Under the pieces are notes generated by a model that ran no database searches, had not been told where the DNA came from, and worked only from the letters and a program-made list of their open reading frames with translations. A stretch of DNA of 64,000 nucleotides. Source: VRUE01 sp963745915 (lineage in GTDB: Bacteria > Actinomycetota > Thermoleophilia > Solirubrobacterales > 70-9). The stretch spans positions 16,152 through 80,151 of the forward strand of contig CAVUZA010000001.1 in NCBI GenBank assembly GCA_963745915.1. Reading direction: 5' to 3'. Position 1 is the first letter of the stretch. Every line of letters begins with the position of its first letter. The translations under genes were made by a program, and so were the position numbers. Below, one piece after another: positions 8,143-18,419 of this stretch.

Positions 8143-9832
8143 TCAGCCGGTGACTGCGCCGAGCGAGGCCGAGGAGACCGTGTCCGCGTACTTGGACATC
8201 ACGCCGGCGCCGAAGGGGGATGGCGGGGACTCGTAGGCGGCCACCCGCTCGGCGATCTGCTCGTCGGTGAGGGCGACGTCGAGCCGGCGGCCCTCGATGT
8301 CGACGGTGACCTCGTCGCCCTCGCGGATCGCGGCGATCGGGCCGCCGCGGGCCGCCTCGGGGGCGACGTGGCCGATCATCAGGCCGCGGGTGGCGCCGGA
8401 GAAGCGGCCGTCGGTGACCATCGCAACCGTCTCCCCCAGGCCCTCGCCGACGATCGCCGCGGTGACCTGGAGCATCTCGCGCATGCCGGGCCCGCCGACC
8501 GGGCCCTCGTTGCGGATCACGACCACGTCGCCGGGGTCGATCTTGCCGTCCTTGACCGCCCGGAAGCATTCTTCTTCGGACTCGAAGACCCGCGCCGGGC
8601 CGGTCTGCCTGGTGCGCTCGGTGCCGGCCAGCTTGACCACGGCGCCGTCGGGCGCCAGGTTGCCGCGCAGGATCGCCAGGCCGCCTTCGGACTTCTTCGG
8701 GTCCTGCAGCGGGCGCACGACTTCCTGGCCCGGCTTCTCGGTCGCCTCGGCGGCGACCTCGCCGATCGTCTTGCCGGTGACCGTCAGCGCCCCCTCGTGC
8801 AGGCTGCCCGCTTCGGCGAGGCGTTTGAGGATCACCGGCACGCCGCCGGCCGCGTAGAGGTCGGTGGCGACGAAGCGGCCGCCCGGCTTGAGGTCGGCGA
8901 GCAGCGGCGTCGCCCGCGAGAATCCGCTCGAAGTCGTCGATCCCGAGCTCGATCCCGACCTCGCGGGCGAGCGCGATCAGGTGCAGGACGGCGTTGGTCG
9001 AGCCGCCCGATGCGCAGACGCAGGCGATCGCGTTCTCCAGCGCCTCGCGGGTGACCACCCTGCTCGGCCGGATGTCCTCAGCGAGGACCTTGACAACCAG
9101 CTCGCCGATCCGCTCGGCGACCGTGCCCTTGTCCTCGTCTTCGGCCGGCACCATCGCCGAGCCGCCGGCGCTGATCCCCAGCGCCTCGAAGGCGCAGGCC
9201 ATCGTGTTGGCGGTGAACTGGCCACCGCAGGCGCCGGCGCCGGGGCTGGCCGCGCCCTCCAGATCGTGCAACTCCTCGTCGCTCATGTCGCCGGCGGCGT
9301 GGGCGCCGATTGCCTCGAAGACGTCGAGGATCGTCACGTCGCGCCCGTGCCAGTGGCCGGGGGCGATCGAGCCGCCGTAGAGGACGACCGAGGGCACGTC
9401 GAGGCGGGCCAGGGCCATCGCGCAGCCGGGGATCGTCTTGTCGCAGGCGCAGAGGGCGACGATCGCGTCGAACTGGTAGCCGCGCGCCATCAGCTCGATC
9501 GAGTCGGCAATCACCTCGCGGCTGACCAGCGAGGCCTTCATCCCCTGGGTGCCCATCGTCACCCCGTCGGAGACGGCGACGGTGTTGAACTCCATCGGCG
9601 TGCCGCCGGCGGCACGCACCCCCTCCTTGACGTGCTCGGCGAGGCCACGCAGGTGGAAGTTGCAGGGCATCGCCTCGGTCCAGGTGTTGGCGATCCCGAT
9701 CGTCGGCCGGCTCAGCGCCTCGTCGTCGAAGCCGATCCCCTTCATGTAGGCGCGGGCGTGGGCGCGGTCAGGCCCATCGAAGACGGTGGCGGAACGCGGG
9801 CGGGGCAGTCTGGTGGTGGTGTCAGAGTTCAT
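8143..9832 (-). CDS. ilvD: Dihydroxy-acid dehydratase, frameshifted in this sequence
   Basis: Converts 2,3-dihydroxy-isovalerate and its methylvalerate homologue to the 2-keto acids of valine and isoleucine biosynthesis. The Fe-S ligand motif ALCACDKTIPGCAMAL and the second Cys motif GAGACGGQFTANTMAC are in the first frame, as is VCASGGSTNAVLHL. The C-terminal half (VTDGRFSGATRGLMIGHVAPEA) is in another frame. The break is at about 8919-8924, where one extra base splits IDDFERI from SRATPLLADLKPGG; total span 3n+1. With that base removed the enzyme is a normal 562 aa. Probable sequencing indel rather than a pseudogene. Confidence 0.9.
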
Positions 9833-9841
9833 GACCGAAAT

Positions 9842-10678
9842 CTACTCACCAGTGGATGAAGGATTGTGCGCGCCATGCGCGGACAATCCTTCATCGAGGC
9901 CGAAGACGTCGACGGGTCCCGCCCCCTCTCCAATGGAGCTGAGGCCGTTGGCCACCGCGTCGCTCGCGATCCGGTTGGCTTGGCGGGCGGCCTCCAGGGG
10001 CGTGAGGCCGAGGGCGAGGTGGGCGGCGAGGGCGGAGGAGTGGGTGCAGCCGGAGCCGTGGGCGGCGCCGTTCTCGTGACGCTGGCCGGCGATCTCCTCC
10101 GCCTCGCGCCCGTCGAAGAAGAGGTCGACCAGGCGCTCGCTGTGGCCGCCGGTGACGACCACCGCGCGCGGACCGAGCGCCAGCACCTCGCGCGCCAGAT
10201 CCTCCTGGGAGTGCGGCTCCTCGGAGCCGGTCAGGGCGATCGCCTCGGGGATGTTGGGGGTGACGACGGTGGCCAGCGGCAGCAGGCGCTCGACCAGGGC
10301 GGCGCGGGCGTCCTCGGCCAGCAGCACGGCGCCGCTCTCGGCGACCATCACCGGATCGACGACGACCGGCGCCTCGCCGAGCATGCTCAGCGCCTCGACC
10401 ACCGCCTCGACCGTCTCCGCCGTGCCCAGCATCCCGACCTTGACCGCGTCGACGCCGATGTCGTCGGCGACCGCTCCCACCTGGGCCAGGATCGTCTCCG
10501 GCGAGACCGCCTCGACCGCCTCGACCCCGACCGTGCTCTGCGCCGTGATCGCGGTCACCGCCGTCATCCCGTGCACGCCGCAGCGCGCGAACGCCTTCAG
10601 GTCCGCCTGTATCCCCGCCCCACCGCCGGAGTCCGAGCCGGCGATCGAGAGCACCGCTGGAACGCGCTCCTGGCTCAT
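9842..10678 (-). CDS. thiD: Hydroxymethylpyrimidine/phosphomethylpyrimidine kinase
   Basis: About 278-aa ribokinase-fold enzyme that phosphorylates HMP and then HMP-P for thiamine synthesis. N-terminal LSIAGSDSGGGAGIQADLKA is the HMP-binding signature; VVVDPVMVAESG lies centrally; the anion-hole/catalytic GSGCTHSSALAAHLA is near the C-terminus. ATG at 10678 is preferred; GTG at 10696 would overlap dprA by 8 bases. The last 18 residues are encoded by a perfect-armed palindrome (9855-9895), extending the C-terminus beyond the usual end. ilvD follows within 10 bases. Confidence 0.92.
   Translation of the reverse strand: MSQERVPAVLSIAGSDSGGGAGIQADLKAFARCGVHGMTAVTAITAQSTVGVEAVEAVSPETILAQVGAVADDIGVDAVKVGMLGTAETVEAVVEALSMLGEAPVVVDPVMVAESGAVLLAEDARAALVERLLPLATVVTPNIPEAIALTGSEEPHSQEDLAREVLALGPRAVVVTGGHSERLVDLFFDGREAEEIAGQRHENGAAHGSGCTHSSALAAHLALGLTPLEAARQANRIASDAVANGLSSIGEGAGPVDVFGLDEGLSAHGAHNPSSTGE
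9855..9895. repeat. Palindrome within the 3' end of thiD
   Basis: 41-bp inverted repeat with perfect 13-bp arms (GATGAAGGATTGT and its complement) and GC-rich inner pairs. It lies wholly inside the thiD reading frame, encoding the tail DEGLSAHGAHNPSS, and just upstream of ilvD. It may act as an RNA hairpin between the two cistrons, or be another coding-region palindromic insertion. Confidence 0.75.
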
Positions 10679-10688
10679 GCCCCGCACC

Positions 10689-11804
10689 CTAGACACCCGG
10701 AACCGCCAGCATCGTGCGCGTGTAGGTGCCGAGCAGGGAGCAGGTCAGGTAGCCGGCGGCCTCGAGGGTGGCGAGGGCGGCGGCGGCCTCGGCGCCGGAG
10801 AGGTCGAGGCGGGCGGCGAGGGCGTCGCTGGTCTCGACGCCGGCCTCGACCGCGGCCAGCGCCGCGGCCAGCTGCGGCTCGAGCGGCGGGCCGCTGCGCT
10901 GCGCCTTGCGCTTGCCGGGGCCGAGCATCGCGTCGAGCACGTCCTGGGCGTCGCGGACCAGGCAGGCGCCGCCGGCGAGCAGCTCGTTGGTCCCGGCCGA
11001 GGCGCGCGAGGTGACCGGGCCCGGCACCGCGCCGAGGTCGCGGCCGAGGTCGGCCGCCAGGTCGGCGGTGATCAGCGAGCCGGAGCGGCCGGCGGCCTCG
11101 ACCACCACCGTCATCCCGGCCAGCGCCGCCATGATCCGGTTGCGCGCCGGGAAAGACCAGCGCCAGGCGCCGGTGCCCGGCGGCAGCTCGGAGAGGACCA
11201 GGCCGGCCTCGGCGATCCGCCGCCAGAGCGAGCGGTGCGCGGCCGGGTAGGGGACGTCGGCGCCGCAGCCCAGCACCGCCACCGTGAGGCCGGCCTCAAG
11301 CGCCCCCTTGTGGACGCAGGAGTCGATCCCGAAGGCCATGCCGCTGACCACGACGAGCCCGGCCGACGCCAGCTCCTGCCCGAGCTCGCGGGCGACGCCG
11401 CGGCCGTAGGCGCTGGCCCGCCGCGAGCCGACCACGGTCACCGATTCCTCCGGCAGCACATGGGCGAGCAGGTCCGGATCGCCGCGGCCGAAGAGCGCCC
11501 AGGGCGCGTCGGCGGCGTCGCCGAGGCCGGCCGGGAAGCCGGGGTGGTGGCGGCAGATCGCCCAGCAGCCGCTCGCCCGCAGCTCCTCGCGCAGCCGGTC
11601 CTCGGGCGTGGCGGCGACCTGGGCGACGATCTGGGCGGCGATCTTCGGCGCGACGGCCGCGGCCAGGTCCTCGTTGGAGAGGCGCAGCAGCTCCGGCGAG
11701 CGCGAGCCGGGCGCCCCGGTCGCGACCTTCTCGACGTAGGGGGCGAGGTGGGCGAGCAGCCGCGCCCGGCGGCGGCACTGGGGACAGGCGCTGGGCAGGC
11801 TCAT
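10689..11804 (-). CDS. dprA: DNA-processing protein DprA (DNA uptake)
   Basis: 371 aa. DprA binds incoming single-stranded DNA and loads RecA during transformation. The Rossmann-like domain shows VTVVGSRRASAYGRG, VVVSGMAFGIDSCVHKGAL, and the FPARNRIMAALAGMTVVVEA segment typical of the family, then SLITADLAADLGRDLGAVPG. A C-terminal winged-helix-like domain (about 300-371) is present. The N-terminus begins with a CPQC motif (residues 7-10) not standard for DprA and possibly half of a metal site. ATG at 11804 overlaps the stop of comM (ATGA), so the two are coupled. Confidence 0.94.
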   Translation of the reverse strand: MSLPSACPQCRRRARLLAHLAPYVEKVATGAPGSRSPELLRLSNEDLAAAVAPKIAAQIVAQVAATPEDRLREELRASGCWAICRHHPGFPAGLGDAADAPWALFGRGDPDLLAHVLPEESVTVVGSRRASAYGRGVARELGQELASAGLVVVSGMAFGIDSCVHKGALEAGLTVAVLGCGADVPYPAAHRSLWRRIAEAGLVLSELPPGTGAWRWSFPARNRIMAALAGMTVVVEAAGRSGSLITADLAADLGRDLGAVPGPVTSRASAGTNELLAGGACLVRDAQDVLDAMLGPGKRKAQRSGPPLEPQLAAALAAVEAGVETSDALAARLDLSGAEAAAALATLEAAGYLTCSLLGTYTRTMLAVPGV

Positions 11805-13294
11805 CCGCGGTCCCTCCGGCGCAGCTGCAGCGCCTGGGCCACCTGGTCGCGCCCGATCGAGTCGAGGCCGGCGAGGTCGGCGACCGTCCGCGCCAGGCGC
11901 AGCACCCGGTCGTGGGCGCGACCGCTCAGCCGCCGGCTCGAGTAGGACTCGGCGAGCAGGGCGGCGGCGTCCTCGGCGAGCGCGCAGCGGCGCAGCTCGG
12001 TCGACGACATCTCGGCGTTGCAGCGGCCGGCGCCGAGCCGCGCTTCCTGCCGCTCGCGGGCGGCGACCACCCGCTCGCGCACCGCCGCCGAGGGCTCGCC
12101 GGGCGGGCCGCCGATCTCCTCGGCGCTGGGCTGGCGGATCGCCGCCAGCAGGTCGATGCGGTCGGCCAGCGCCCCGCTCAGCTTCGCCTGGTAGCGCTGC
12201 ACGGCGAGCGGCGCACAGCTGCAGTCGGGGTCGGCCTCGCCGCGCCCGCAGGGGCAGGGGTTGGCGGCGGCGACGAGCATGAAGCGACAGGGCAGCTGGC
12301 GCCAGGACCCGGCCCGCGCGATCGAGACCCATCCCGTCTCCAGCGGCGCCCGCAGCGCCTCGAGGCTGTCGCGGTGGAACTCGCCGAGCTCGTCGAGGAA
12401 GAGCACGCCGCGGTGGGCCAGCGTCACCTCGCCTGGGCCGGGCGGGTTGCCGCCGCCGATCAGCCCGGCGGCGCTGATCGAGTGGTGGGGCGCGCGGAAG
12501 GGGCGTCCGCCGGACCCCTCCCCCAGCCGCCCGCAGGCGCTGGCGATGCGCGCCACCTGCAGTCCCTCCTCGGCGGAGAGCGGCGGCAGGATCGAGGGCA
12601 GCCGGCCCGCCGCCAGCGACTTGCCGGCGCCGGGCGGGCCGATCATCAGCAGGCTGTGGCCGCCGGCGGCGGCGACCTCGAGCGCGTAGCGCAGGTGGCG
12701 CTGTCCGCGCAGGTCGGCGAGATCGGGAGCGCCCTCGCCCGGCGCCAGCCCGAGCCGCATCGGCGCCGGCCGCTGCGGAGCCAGATCGCCCTCCGCCAGC
12801 GCCGCCAGCTGGCCCAGCCCCTCGAGGGCGATCACCTCGATGCCCTCGACCAGGGCCGCCTCTGGCCCGTTGGCGGCGGGGACGACGATCGCCTCGCGCC
12901 CCGCGGCGCGCGCCGCCTCGGCGATCGCCAGCACGCCGGGGACCGGGCGCACGCCGCCGTCGAGGGCGAGCTCGCCGACCAGGGCGATGCCGGGCAGGCG
13001 GGCGAGGCTGAGCTGCCCCGACGCGGTCAGCAGCGCCGTCGCCAGCGCCAGGTCGAGGCCGGGCCCGGCCTTGCGCAGGCTGGCCGGCGCCAGGTTGGCG
13101 ACGATCCGCCGCAGGGGGAAGTCGAAGCCGCAGTTGGAGATCGCCGCCCGCACCCGCTCGCGCGCCTCGCGCACCGCGGCGTCGGGCAGGCCGACGACGG
13201 CGAAGGCGGGCAGGCCGCGGTGGACGTCGACCTCGACCCGGACCGGGCGGGCGGCGATGCCGTCGAGGGTGAAGGTCTGCGCGGTGGCGAGCAC
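11801..13294 (-). CDS. comM: YifB/ComM-family Mg-chelatase-like AAA+ ATPase
   Basis: About 497 aa from GTG at 13294 (VLATAQTFTLDGI, the normal N-terminus of the family); an ATG at 13366 would add 24 residues of atypical sequence. ComM is a helicase that helps branch migration in transformation. The N-terminal Lon-protease-like fold runs to about residue 170. Walker A is MIGPPGAGKSLAAGRLP, Walker B is GVLFLDELGEF, and the C-rich motif AANPCPCGRGEADPDCSC is characteristic. Overlaps dprA by 4 bases; the pair suggests a conserved DNA-uptake/recombination module. Confidence 0.93.
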   Translation of the reverse strand: MLATAQTFTLDGIAARPVRVEVDVHRGLPAFAVVGLPDAAVREARERVRAAISNCGFDFPLRRIVANLAPASLRKAGPGLDLALATALLTASGQLSLARLPGIALVGELALDGGVRPVPGVLAIAEAARAAGREAIVVPAANGPEAALVEGIEVIALEGLGQLAALAEGDLAPQRPAPMRLGLAPGEGAPDLADLRGQRHLRYALEVAAAGGHSLLMIGPPGAGKSLAAGRLPSILPPLSAEEGLQVARIASACGRLGEGSGGRPFRAPHHSISAAGLIGGGNPPGPGEVTLAHRGVLFLDELGEFHRDSLEALRAPLETGWVSIARAGSWRQLPCRFMLVAAANPCPCGRGEADPDCSCAPLAVQRYQAKLSGALADRIDLLAAIRQPSAEEIGGPPGEPSAAVRERVVAARERQEARLGAGRCNAEMSSTELRRCALAEDAAALLAESYSSRRLSGRAHDRVLRLARTVADLAGLDSIGRDQVAQALQLRRRDRG

Positions 13295-13419
13295 GGAGAC
13301 GACGCTAGGGAGGGAAATCCGACGTGTGGGACGCACAAGCGCGCGGCTCTGGAATTCCTTCCGCACGAAAGGCGCGCAGCGGCCCTCGCCGCCCCGATCC
13401 GCCCCTAGATTGGGCCGCG

Positions 13420-13797
13420 ATGACCGTGCGCAGGCAGCAGATCGGGCGGGCCGCCGAGGGCTTGGTCGCCGCCCGCCTGCAGGACGCCGGCTGGCGCCTG
13501 CTCGAGCGCAACGCCCGCACCCGCCACGGCGAGCTCGACCTCGTCGCCCTCGACGGCCGCGCCCTGGTCTTCGTCGAGGTCAAGGCCGGCCGCGCCGGCT
13601 CCGCCTTCGGCCCCGAGCGCCCGGTGCTCGCCGTCGACCGCCGCAAGCAGCTCCGCGTCCGCAAGCTCGCCACCGCCTGGATGGCCGAGCACCGCGGACC
13701 CCTCCGCTACGCCTCCATCCGCTTCGACGCGATCGGCGTCACATTCGACCGCAATGGCCAAGTCGTCGACGTAGAGCACCTGCGCGGCGCCTTCTAG
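13420..13797 (+). CDS. UPF0102 (YraN) family nuclease-like protein
   Basis: 125 aa. Endonuclease-like fold with the conserved signature RNARTRHGELDLVALDGRAL followed by VFVEVKAGR, where Asp, Glu and Lys correspond to the PD-(D/E)XK catalytic set. The cellular role of the family is not firmly established. It is on the opposite strand from its neighbours and meets rnhB tail to tail with no gap (stops at 13797 and 13798). The combination yraN, rnhB, comM, dprA is a common bacterial neighbourhood. Confidence 0.9.
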   Translation: MTVRRQQIGRAAEGLVAARLQDAGWRLLERNARTRHGELDLVALDGRALVFVEVKAGRAGSAFGPERPVLAVDRRKQLRVRKLATAWMAEHRGPLRYASIRFDAIGVTFDRNGQVVDVEHLRGAF

Positions 13798-14472
13798 CTA
13801 GCCGGCCAGCTCGAGCTGCGAGTACGCCACCGACTGAAACGACCGTCGGTGCAGGGGTGAGATGCCGATCCGCTCGATCGCCTCGCGGTGCTCGGGGGTC
13901 GAGTAGCCGACGTGCTCCTCGAAGCCCCAGCCGGGATGCCGGTCGGCGGCGCGGTGCATGTAGCGGTCGCGGGTGACCTTGGCGATCACCGAGGCGGCGG
14001 CGATCGCGGCGCTGGTGCCGTCGCCCTCGACCACCGCCCGGTGCGCCACCGCGCAGCGGCGCAGCGAGAAGCCGTCGACCAGGCAGGTCGCCTCGCCCGG
14101 CGCCAGGCGCTCCAGCGCCACCGAGAGCGCTTCGATGTTGGTCACGTGCAGGCCGCGGCCGTCGATCCCGCGGGCGCAGCGGACGACGACGCTGACCCGC
14201 TCGGCGGCGCGCAGCACGGCGGGGAACATCTCGGCCCGCTGCTCGGCCTTCATCTGCTTGGAGTCGTGCAGGCCGCCGAGCGCCCGCCGGTCGGCGGCGG
14301 AGAGGTTCTCGTAGTCGAAGAGCACGGCGGCGGCGACCAGCGGCCCGGCGAGGCAGCCGCGCCCGGCCTCGTCGGCGCCGGCGACCAGGCGTGAGCCGAG
14401 GCCGCGGTCGAAGCTGAACAGGCGCTGGGTGCGGGCCAGGCGACGTCGGTGCGCCTTGCCGCCCTTCGCCAC
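13798..14472 (-). CDS. rnhB: Ribonuclease HII
   Basis: 224 aa from GTG at 14472, four bases after the lepB stop; longer readings would run into lepB. RNase HII cleaves RNA in RNA-DNA hybrids and removes misincorporated ribonucleotides. Catalytic carboxylates are visible in VAGADEAGRGCLAGPLVAAA (Asp-Glu pair), then LHDSKQM, and CLVDGF. The C-terminal region has AAASVIAKVTRDRYM and the HPGWGFEEHVGYST/H motif of the family. Convergent with yraN. Confidence 0.94.
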   Translation of the reverse strand: MAKGGKAHRRRLARTQRLFSFDRGLGSRLVAGADEAGRGCLAGPLVAAAVLFDYENLSAADRRALGGLHDSKQMKAEQRAEMFPAVLRAAERVSVVVRCARGIDGRGLHVTNIEALSVALERLAPGEATCLVDGFSLRRCAVAHRAVVEGDGTSAAIAAASVIAKVTRDRYMHRAADRHPGWGFEEHVGYSTPEHREAIERIGISPLHRRSFQSVAYSQLELAG

Positions 14473-14476
14473 CGGC

Positions 14477-15061
14477 TTAGAAGATCCCGACCCGGTCGGG
14501 GGGCCAGTAGGTGGCGAAGGTCTTGCCGATGATCCACTCGCGCGGGACGGGTCCCCAGAAGCGGCTGTCGTCGCTTTCGCCACGGTTGTCGCCCATCATG
14601 AAGTAGTGATCAGCCGGAATCTTGATCTTCTTCGGCAGGTTGCAGGCGGGCAGCGTGCCGCAGGGCCGGATGAAGGACTCGTCGGCCTTTTCGACCCCGT
14701 TGACCACCGGGTGGCCGTTGCGGACGCTGAGCGTGTCGCCGGGGCCGGCGACGATCCGCTTGATGAAGTTCTGGCTCGACTCGCCCTTGGTCGGCAGCGG
14801 GCAGGACATGCCGATGTCGATCGGCTGGCGGCCCTGGACGAGCTTGCCGCAGATCGCCGGCTGCGAGTCGGCGCCGACCGGCGGGTGGAAGACGACGATG
14901 TCGCCGATCCCGGGGTCGCCGAAGTGGTACTGGAAGCGGTTGACGAGGACGCGCTGGCCGACGTCGAGGGTCGGCTCCATCGACTGCGAGGGGATCTGGT
15001 AGGGCTTGACCAGCCAGGCCTGGATCGCGAGCGCCAGGGCGATCGCGAGGGCGACGATCAC
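14477..15061 (-). CDS. lepB: Type I signal peptidase
   Basis: Membrane-bound serine protease that removes signal peptides outside the membrane. One N-terminal helix (VALAIALALAIQAWLV) is followed by the catalytic box B PSQSMEPTLDVGQRVLVNRF with the Ser nucleophile, box D NFIKRIVAGPGDTLSV with the Lys base, and box E MGDNRGESDDSRFWGPVP. The annotated start is the GTG at 15061, but the reading frame stays open upstream to a CTG at 15118 that overlaps the rplS stop; using it would supply the basic cytoplasmic tail (PKPQTRGGG) expected for the family. The start is therefore uncertain. A cysteine pair lies in the external domain. Confidence 0.92.
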   Translation of the reverse strand: MIVALAIALALAIQAWLVKPYQIPSQSMEPTLDVGQRVLVNRFQYHFGDPGIGDIVVFHPPVGADSQPAICGKLVQGRQPIDIGMSCPLPTKGESSQNFIKRIVAGPGDTLSVRNGHPVVNGVEKADESFIRPCGTLPACNLPKKIKIPADHYFMMGDNRGESDDSRFWGPVPREWIIGKTFATYWPPDRVGIF

Positions 15062-15114
15062 GGCGACCTCGACCAGGCCGCCGCCGCGCGTCTGCGGCTT
15101 CGGGAGCGAGGGGT

Positions 15115-15738
15115 TCAGGCCGAGTCCTCGCCGGAGTCGCCGGAGCCCTCGGCCTCGGCCTCACCCTCGGCGACAGTCTCCCCAGCATCCGCCTCGTCCG
15201 ACTCCTCTTCAGCCTCAGCCGGCTCAGGCGCCGACGCGTCCGGCTGATCCGCCTCTGCCTCCGGCGCCTCGGCCTCGGGTGCCGCCTCATCCTGCACCGC
15301 GGCGTCTTCCTCGGCCTGGCTGTGACCCTCGGCGTCGACCGCTTCGGGCTCCTCGGCCGCGGCCGGGGCCGCGATCAGCTCCTCGTCGATGCCCCAGCGC
15401 CGCTCGGCGACGCGGGCGGCCTTGCCGATCCGGCCGCGCAGGTAGTAGAGCTTGGCCCGGCGCACGGCGCCGCGCGCCGCCACCTCGAGCTGCTCGATCT
15501 TCGGCGAGTGCAGCGGGAAGGTCCGCTCGACGCCGACCCCGAAGGACTGCTTGCGCACGGTGAAGGTCTCACGCGCGCCGGAGCCCTGCCGCCGCAGGAC
15601 GATCCCCTCGAACACCTGGGTGCGGCGGCGGCTGCCCTCGACGACCTGGAAGTGGACGCGCACACGGTCCCCCGGGTCGAAGCCGGGGATCCCCTTGCGC
15701 AGCTGGCTGCGCTCGATGTCCTGGATAACGCTGCTCAT
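15115..15738 (-). CDS. rplS: Ribosomal protein L19 with long acidic C-terminal tail
   Basis: 207 aa, against about 115 for typical L19. Residues 1-118 are canonical (IPGFDPGDRVRVHFQVVEG, FEGIVLRRQGSGARETFTVR, VERTFPLHSPKIEQLEV, KLYYLRGRIGKAARV). From about residue 125 to the end the protein is a low-complexity tail rich in Glu, Ala, Asp and Pro with almost no basic residues. L19 sits at the 30S-50S interface. The frame is intact to the stop and no indel is needed to explain the tail, which overlaps the upstream region that may start lepB. Confidence 0.94.
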   Translation of the reverse strand: MSSVIQDIERSQLRKGIPGFDPGDRVRVHFQVVEGSRRRTQVFEGIVLRRQGSGARETFTVRKQSFGVGVERTFPLHSPKIEQLEVAARGAVRRAKLYYLRGRIGKAARVAERRWGIDEELIAAPAAAEEPEAVDAEGHSQAEEDAAVQDEAAPEAEAPEAEADQPDASAPEPAEAEEESDEADAGETVAEGEAEAEGSGDSGEDSA

Positions 15739-15796
15739 CGGCCGAAAAAAGACCGCCGGGCCCGGGCCGGGCGCCGCGCGGTGCGCGCAATCGTAC

Positions 15797-16474
15797 CTAC
15801 TCGGCGCCTTCTTCGAGCTCTTCGGCCCGAACCCGGCTCTGCTCGGCGCGCCAGAGCCGCACCTTCTCGTGGTCGCCGGAGAGCAGCACCTCGGGAACCG
15901 GCCAGCCGCGGTACTCGGCCGGCCGGGTGAAATGCGGGTACTCGGGCATGCCCTCGAGCGTCTGGCTGAAGGACTCCTCGACCGCGCTGCGCTCGTCGCC
16001 GAGCGCCCCCGGCAGCTTGCGCATCAGGACGTCGGCGAGGACCATCGCCGGCAGCTCGCCGCCGGCCAGCACGTAGCGGCCGATCGAGACCTCGTCGTCG
16101 GCGAGGTGCTGGTGGACGCGGTCGTCGAAGCCCTCGTAGCGGCCGCAGAGGAGCGCCAGGTGCGGCTCGCCGGTCAGCTCGTCGGCCAGCTCGTCGTCGA
16201 GCAGCCGCCCGCTCGGCGAGAGCAGCACCCGCCGCGGCCGCTCCCCCGCCGGGTAGGCGGCCTGCAGCGCCGCGTCGACCACGTCGACGCGCAGCACCAT
16301 CCCGGCGCCGCCCCCGTAGGGCGCGTCGTCGACCTGGCCGGCGCCCAGCGGCGTCGTCTCGCGGTAGTCGAAGAAGCGCAGCTCGTTGCCTTCGCGCAGC
16401 GCGTTCTGCACCGAGCGCTGCGACTGGAACCAGTCGAAGGCCCCGGGGAAGAGGGTGAAGATGTCGAGCTTCAA
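15797..16474 (-). CDS. trmD: tRNA (guanine37-N1)-methyltransferase
   Basis: 225 aa SPOUT methyltransferase that methylates G37 next to the anticodon and so prevents frameshifting. Visible motifs are LDIFTLFPGAF at the N-terminus, APYGGGAGMVLRVD, the SAM-binding trefoil knot LLCGRYEGFDDRV and SIGRYVLAGGELPAMV. Start is TTG at 16474, overlapping the khpA stop by 2-3 bases. Order rpsP-khpA-trmD-rplS is the conserved bacterial operon. Confidence 0.96.
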   Translation of the reverse strand: MKLDIFTLFPGAFDWFQSQRSVQNALREGNELRFFDYRETTPLGAGQVDDAPYGGGAGMVLRVDVVDAALQAAYPAGERPRRVLLSPSGRLLDDELADELTGEPHLALLCGRYEGFDDRVHQHLADDEVSIGRYVLAGGELPAMVLADVLMRKLPGALGDERSAVEESFSQTLEGMPEYPHFTRPAEYRGWPVPEVLLSGDHEKVRLWRAEQSRVRAEELEEGAE

Positions 16475-16701
16475 TCGAGGATGTCGACTATGACGCGGCG
16501 GTCGAGGCGCACCGCCGCGGCCTTGGCGATCGTGCGGATCGCGTTGGCGATCCGGCCGCCTTTGCCGATCACCCGGCCGAGGTCGTCCTCGGCGACGCTG
16601 ATCTCGTAGACCAGGTCGCCTTCCTCTTCGAGCTCCTCGACGACGACCGCGGAGGGGTCCTCGACGAGCGCCTTGACGAGGAACTCGAGCAGCTCGGTCA
16701 C
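16471..16701 (-). CDS. khpA: KhpA, KH-domain RNA-binding protein
   Basis: 76 aa from GTG at 16701. Single KH domain with the RNA-binding GxxG loop in DLGRVIGKGGRIANAIRTI (about residues 43-61). KhpA (YlqC) forms a heterodimer with KhpB/Jag in other Gram-positive bacteria and affects cell-wall growth. Lies between rpsP and trmD, overlapping the TTG start of trmD. Confidence 0.93.
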   Translation of the reverse strand: MTELLEFLVKALVEDPSAVVVEELEEEGDLVYEISVAEDDLGRVIGKGGRIANAIRTIAKAAAVRLDRRVIVDILD

Positions 16702-16708
16702 GGCCCGC

Positions 16709-16963
16709 TCAGCTGCCCGAGGCGGCGATGCCCTTGGTCCGCAGCAGGGTGGCGACCGTCTCCGACGGCTGCGCCCCGTGCTCGAGCCAGTGCTTGGCGC
16801 GCGCCTCGTCGAGCTCGATCGTCGAGGGCTCGGTCTGCGGGTTGTACTGGCCGATCGTCTCGATCGTGCGACCGTCACGCGGCGAGCGCTTGTCGGCGAC
16901 GACGATCCGCCAGATCGGGTTCTTCTTCGACCCGACGCGTCTTAGTCTGATTCGTACGGCCAT
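16709..16963 (-). CDS. rpsP: Ribosomal protein S16
   Basis: 84 aa, normal length. N-terminal MAVRIRLRRVGSKKNPIWRI is the S16 signature, followed by VVADKRSPRDGRTIETIGQY. Required for 30S assembly. First gene of the rpsP-khpA-trmD-rplS operon and 16 bases downstream of the ffh stop, so probably co-transcribed with ffh as well. Confidence 0.97.
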   Translation of the reverse strand: MAVRIRLRRVGSKKNPIWRIVVADKRSPRDGRTIETIGQYNPQTEPSTIELDEARAKHWLEHGAQPSETVATLLRTKGIAASGS

Positions 16964-16979
16964 CTGGGACTGCGGCAGG

Positions 16980-18347
<1,368 letters not shown>

Positions 18348-18364
18348 CCGAACGCCGACTCTAC

Positions 18365-18419
18365 GGGACTGACTTCCCGGTTTGGGACGAAATTGCGCCC
18401 CAAACCAGGAAGTCAGCCC
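18365..18419. terminator. Long hairpin between ftsY and ffh
   Basis: Inverted repeat with arms of about 21 bp (CTGACTTCC then GGTTTGGG, one or two mismatches) and a 12-base A/T-containing loop. It begins immediately after the ftsY stop and ends 18 bases before the ffh start. It has no U-tract, so it may be a processing or attenuation hairpin, or a palindromic repeat, rather than a simple Rho-independent terminator. Confidence 0.7.

Noticed and set aside
6425..9832. A single 1135-aa reading frame joining ilvD to the patatin gene
   Set aside because: The middle part is Arg/Pro-rich nonsense created by the extra base in ilvD; the real ilvD C-terminus is in another frame and ends at 8143, with a separate ATG for the lipase at 8122.
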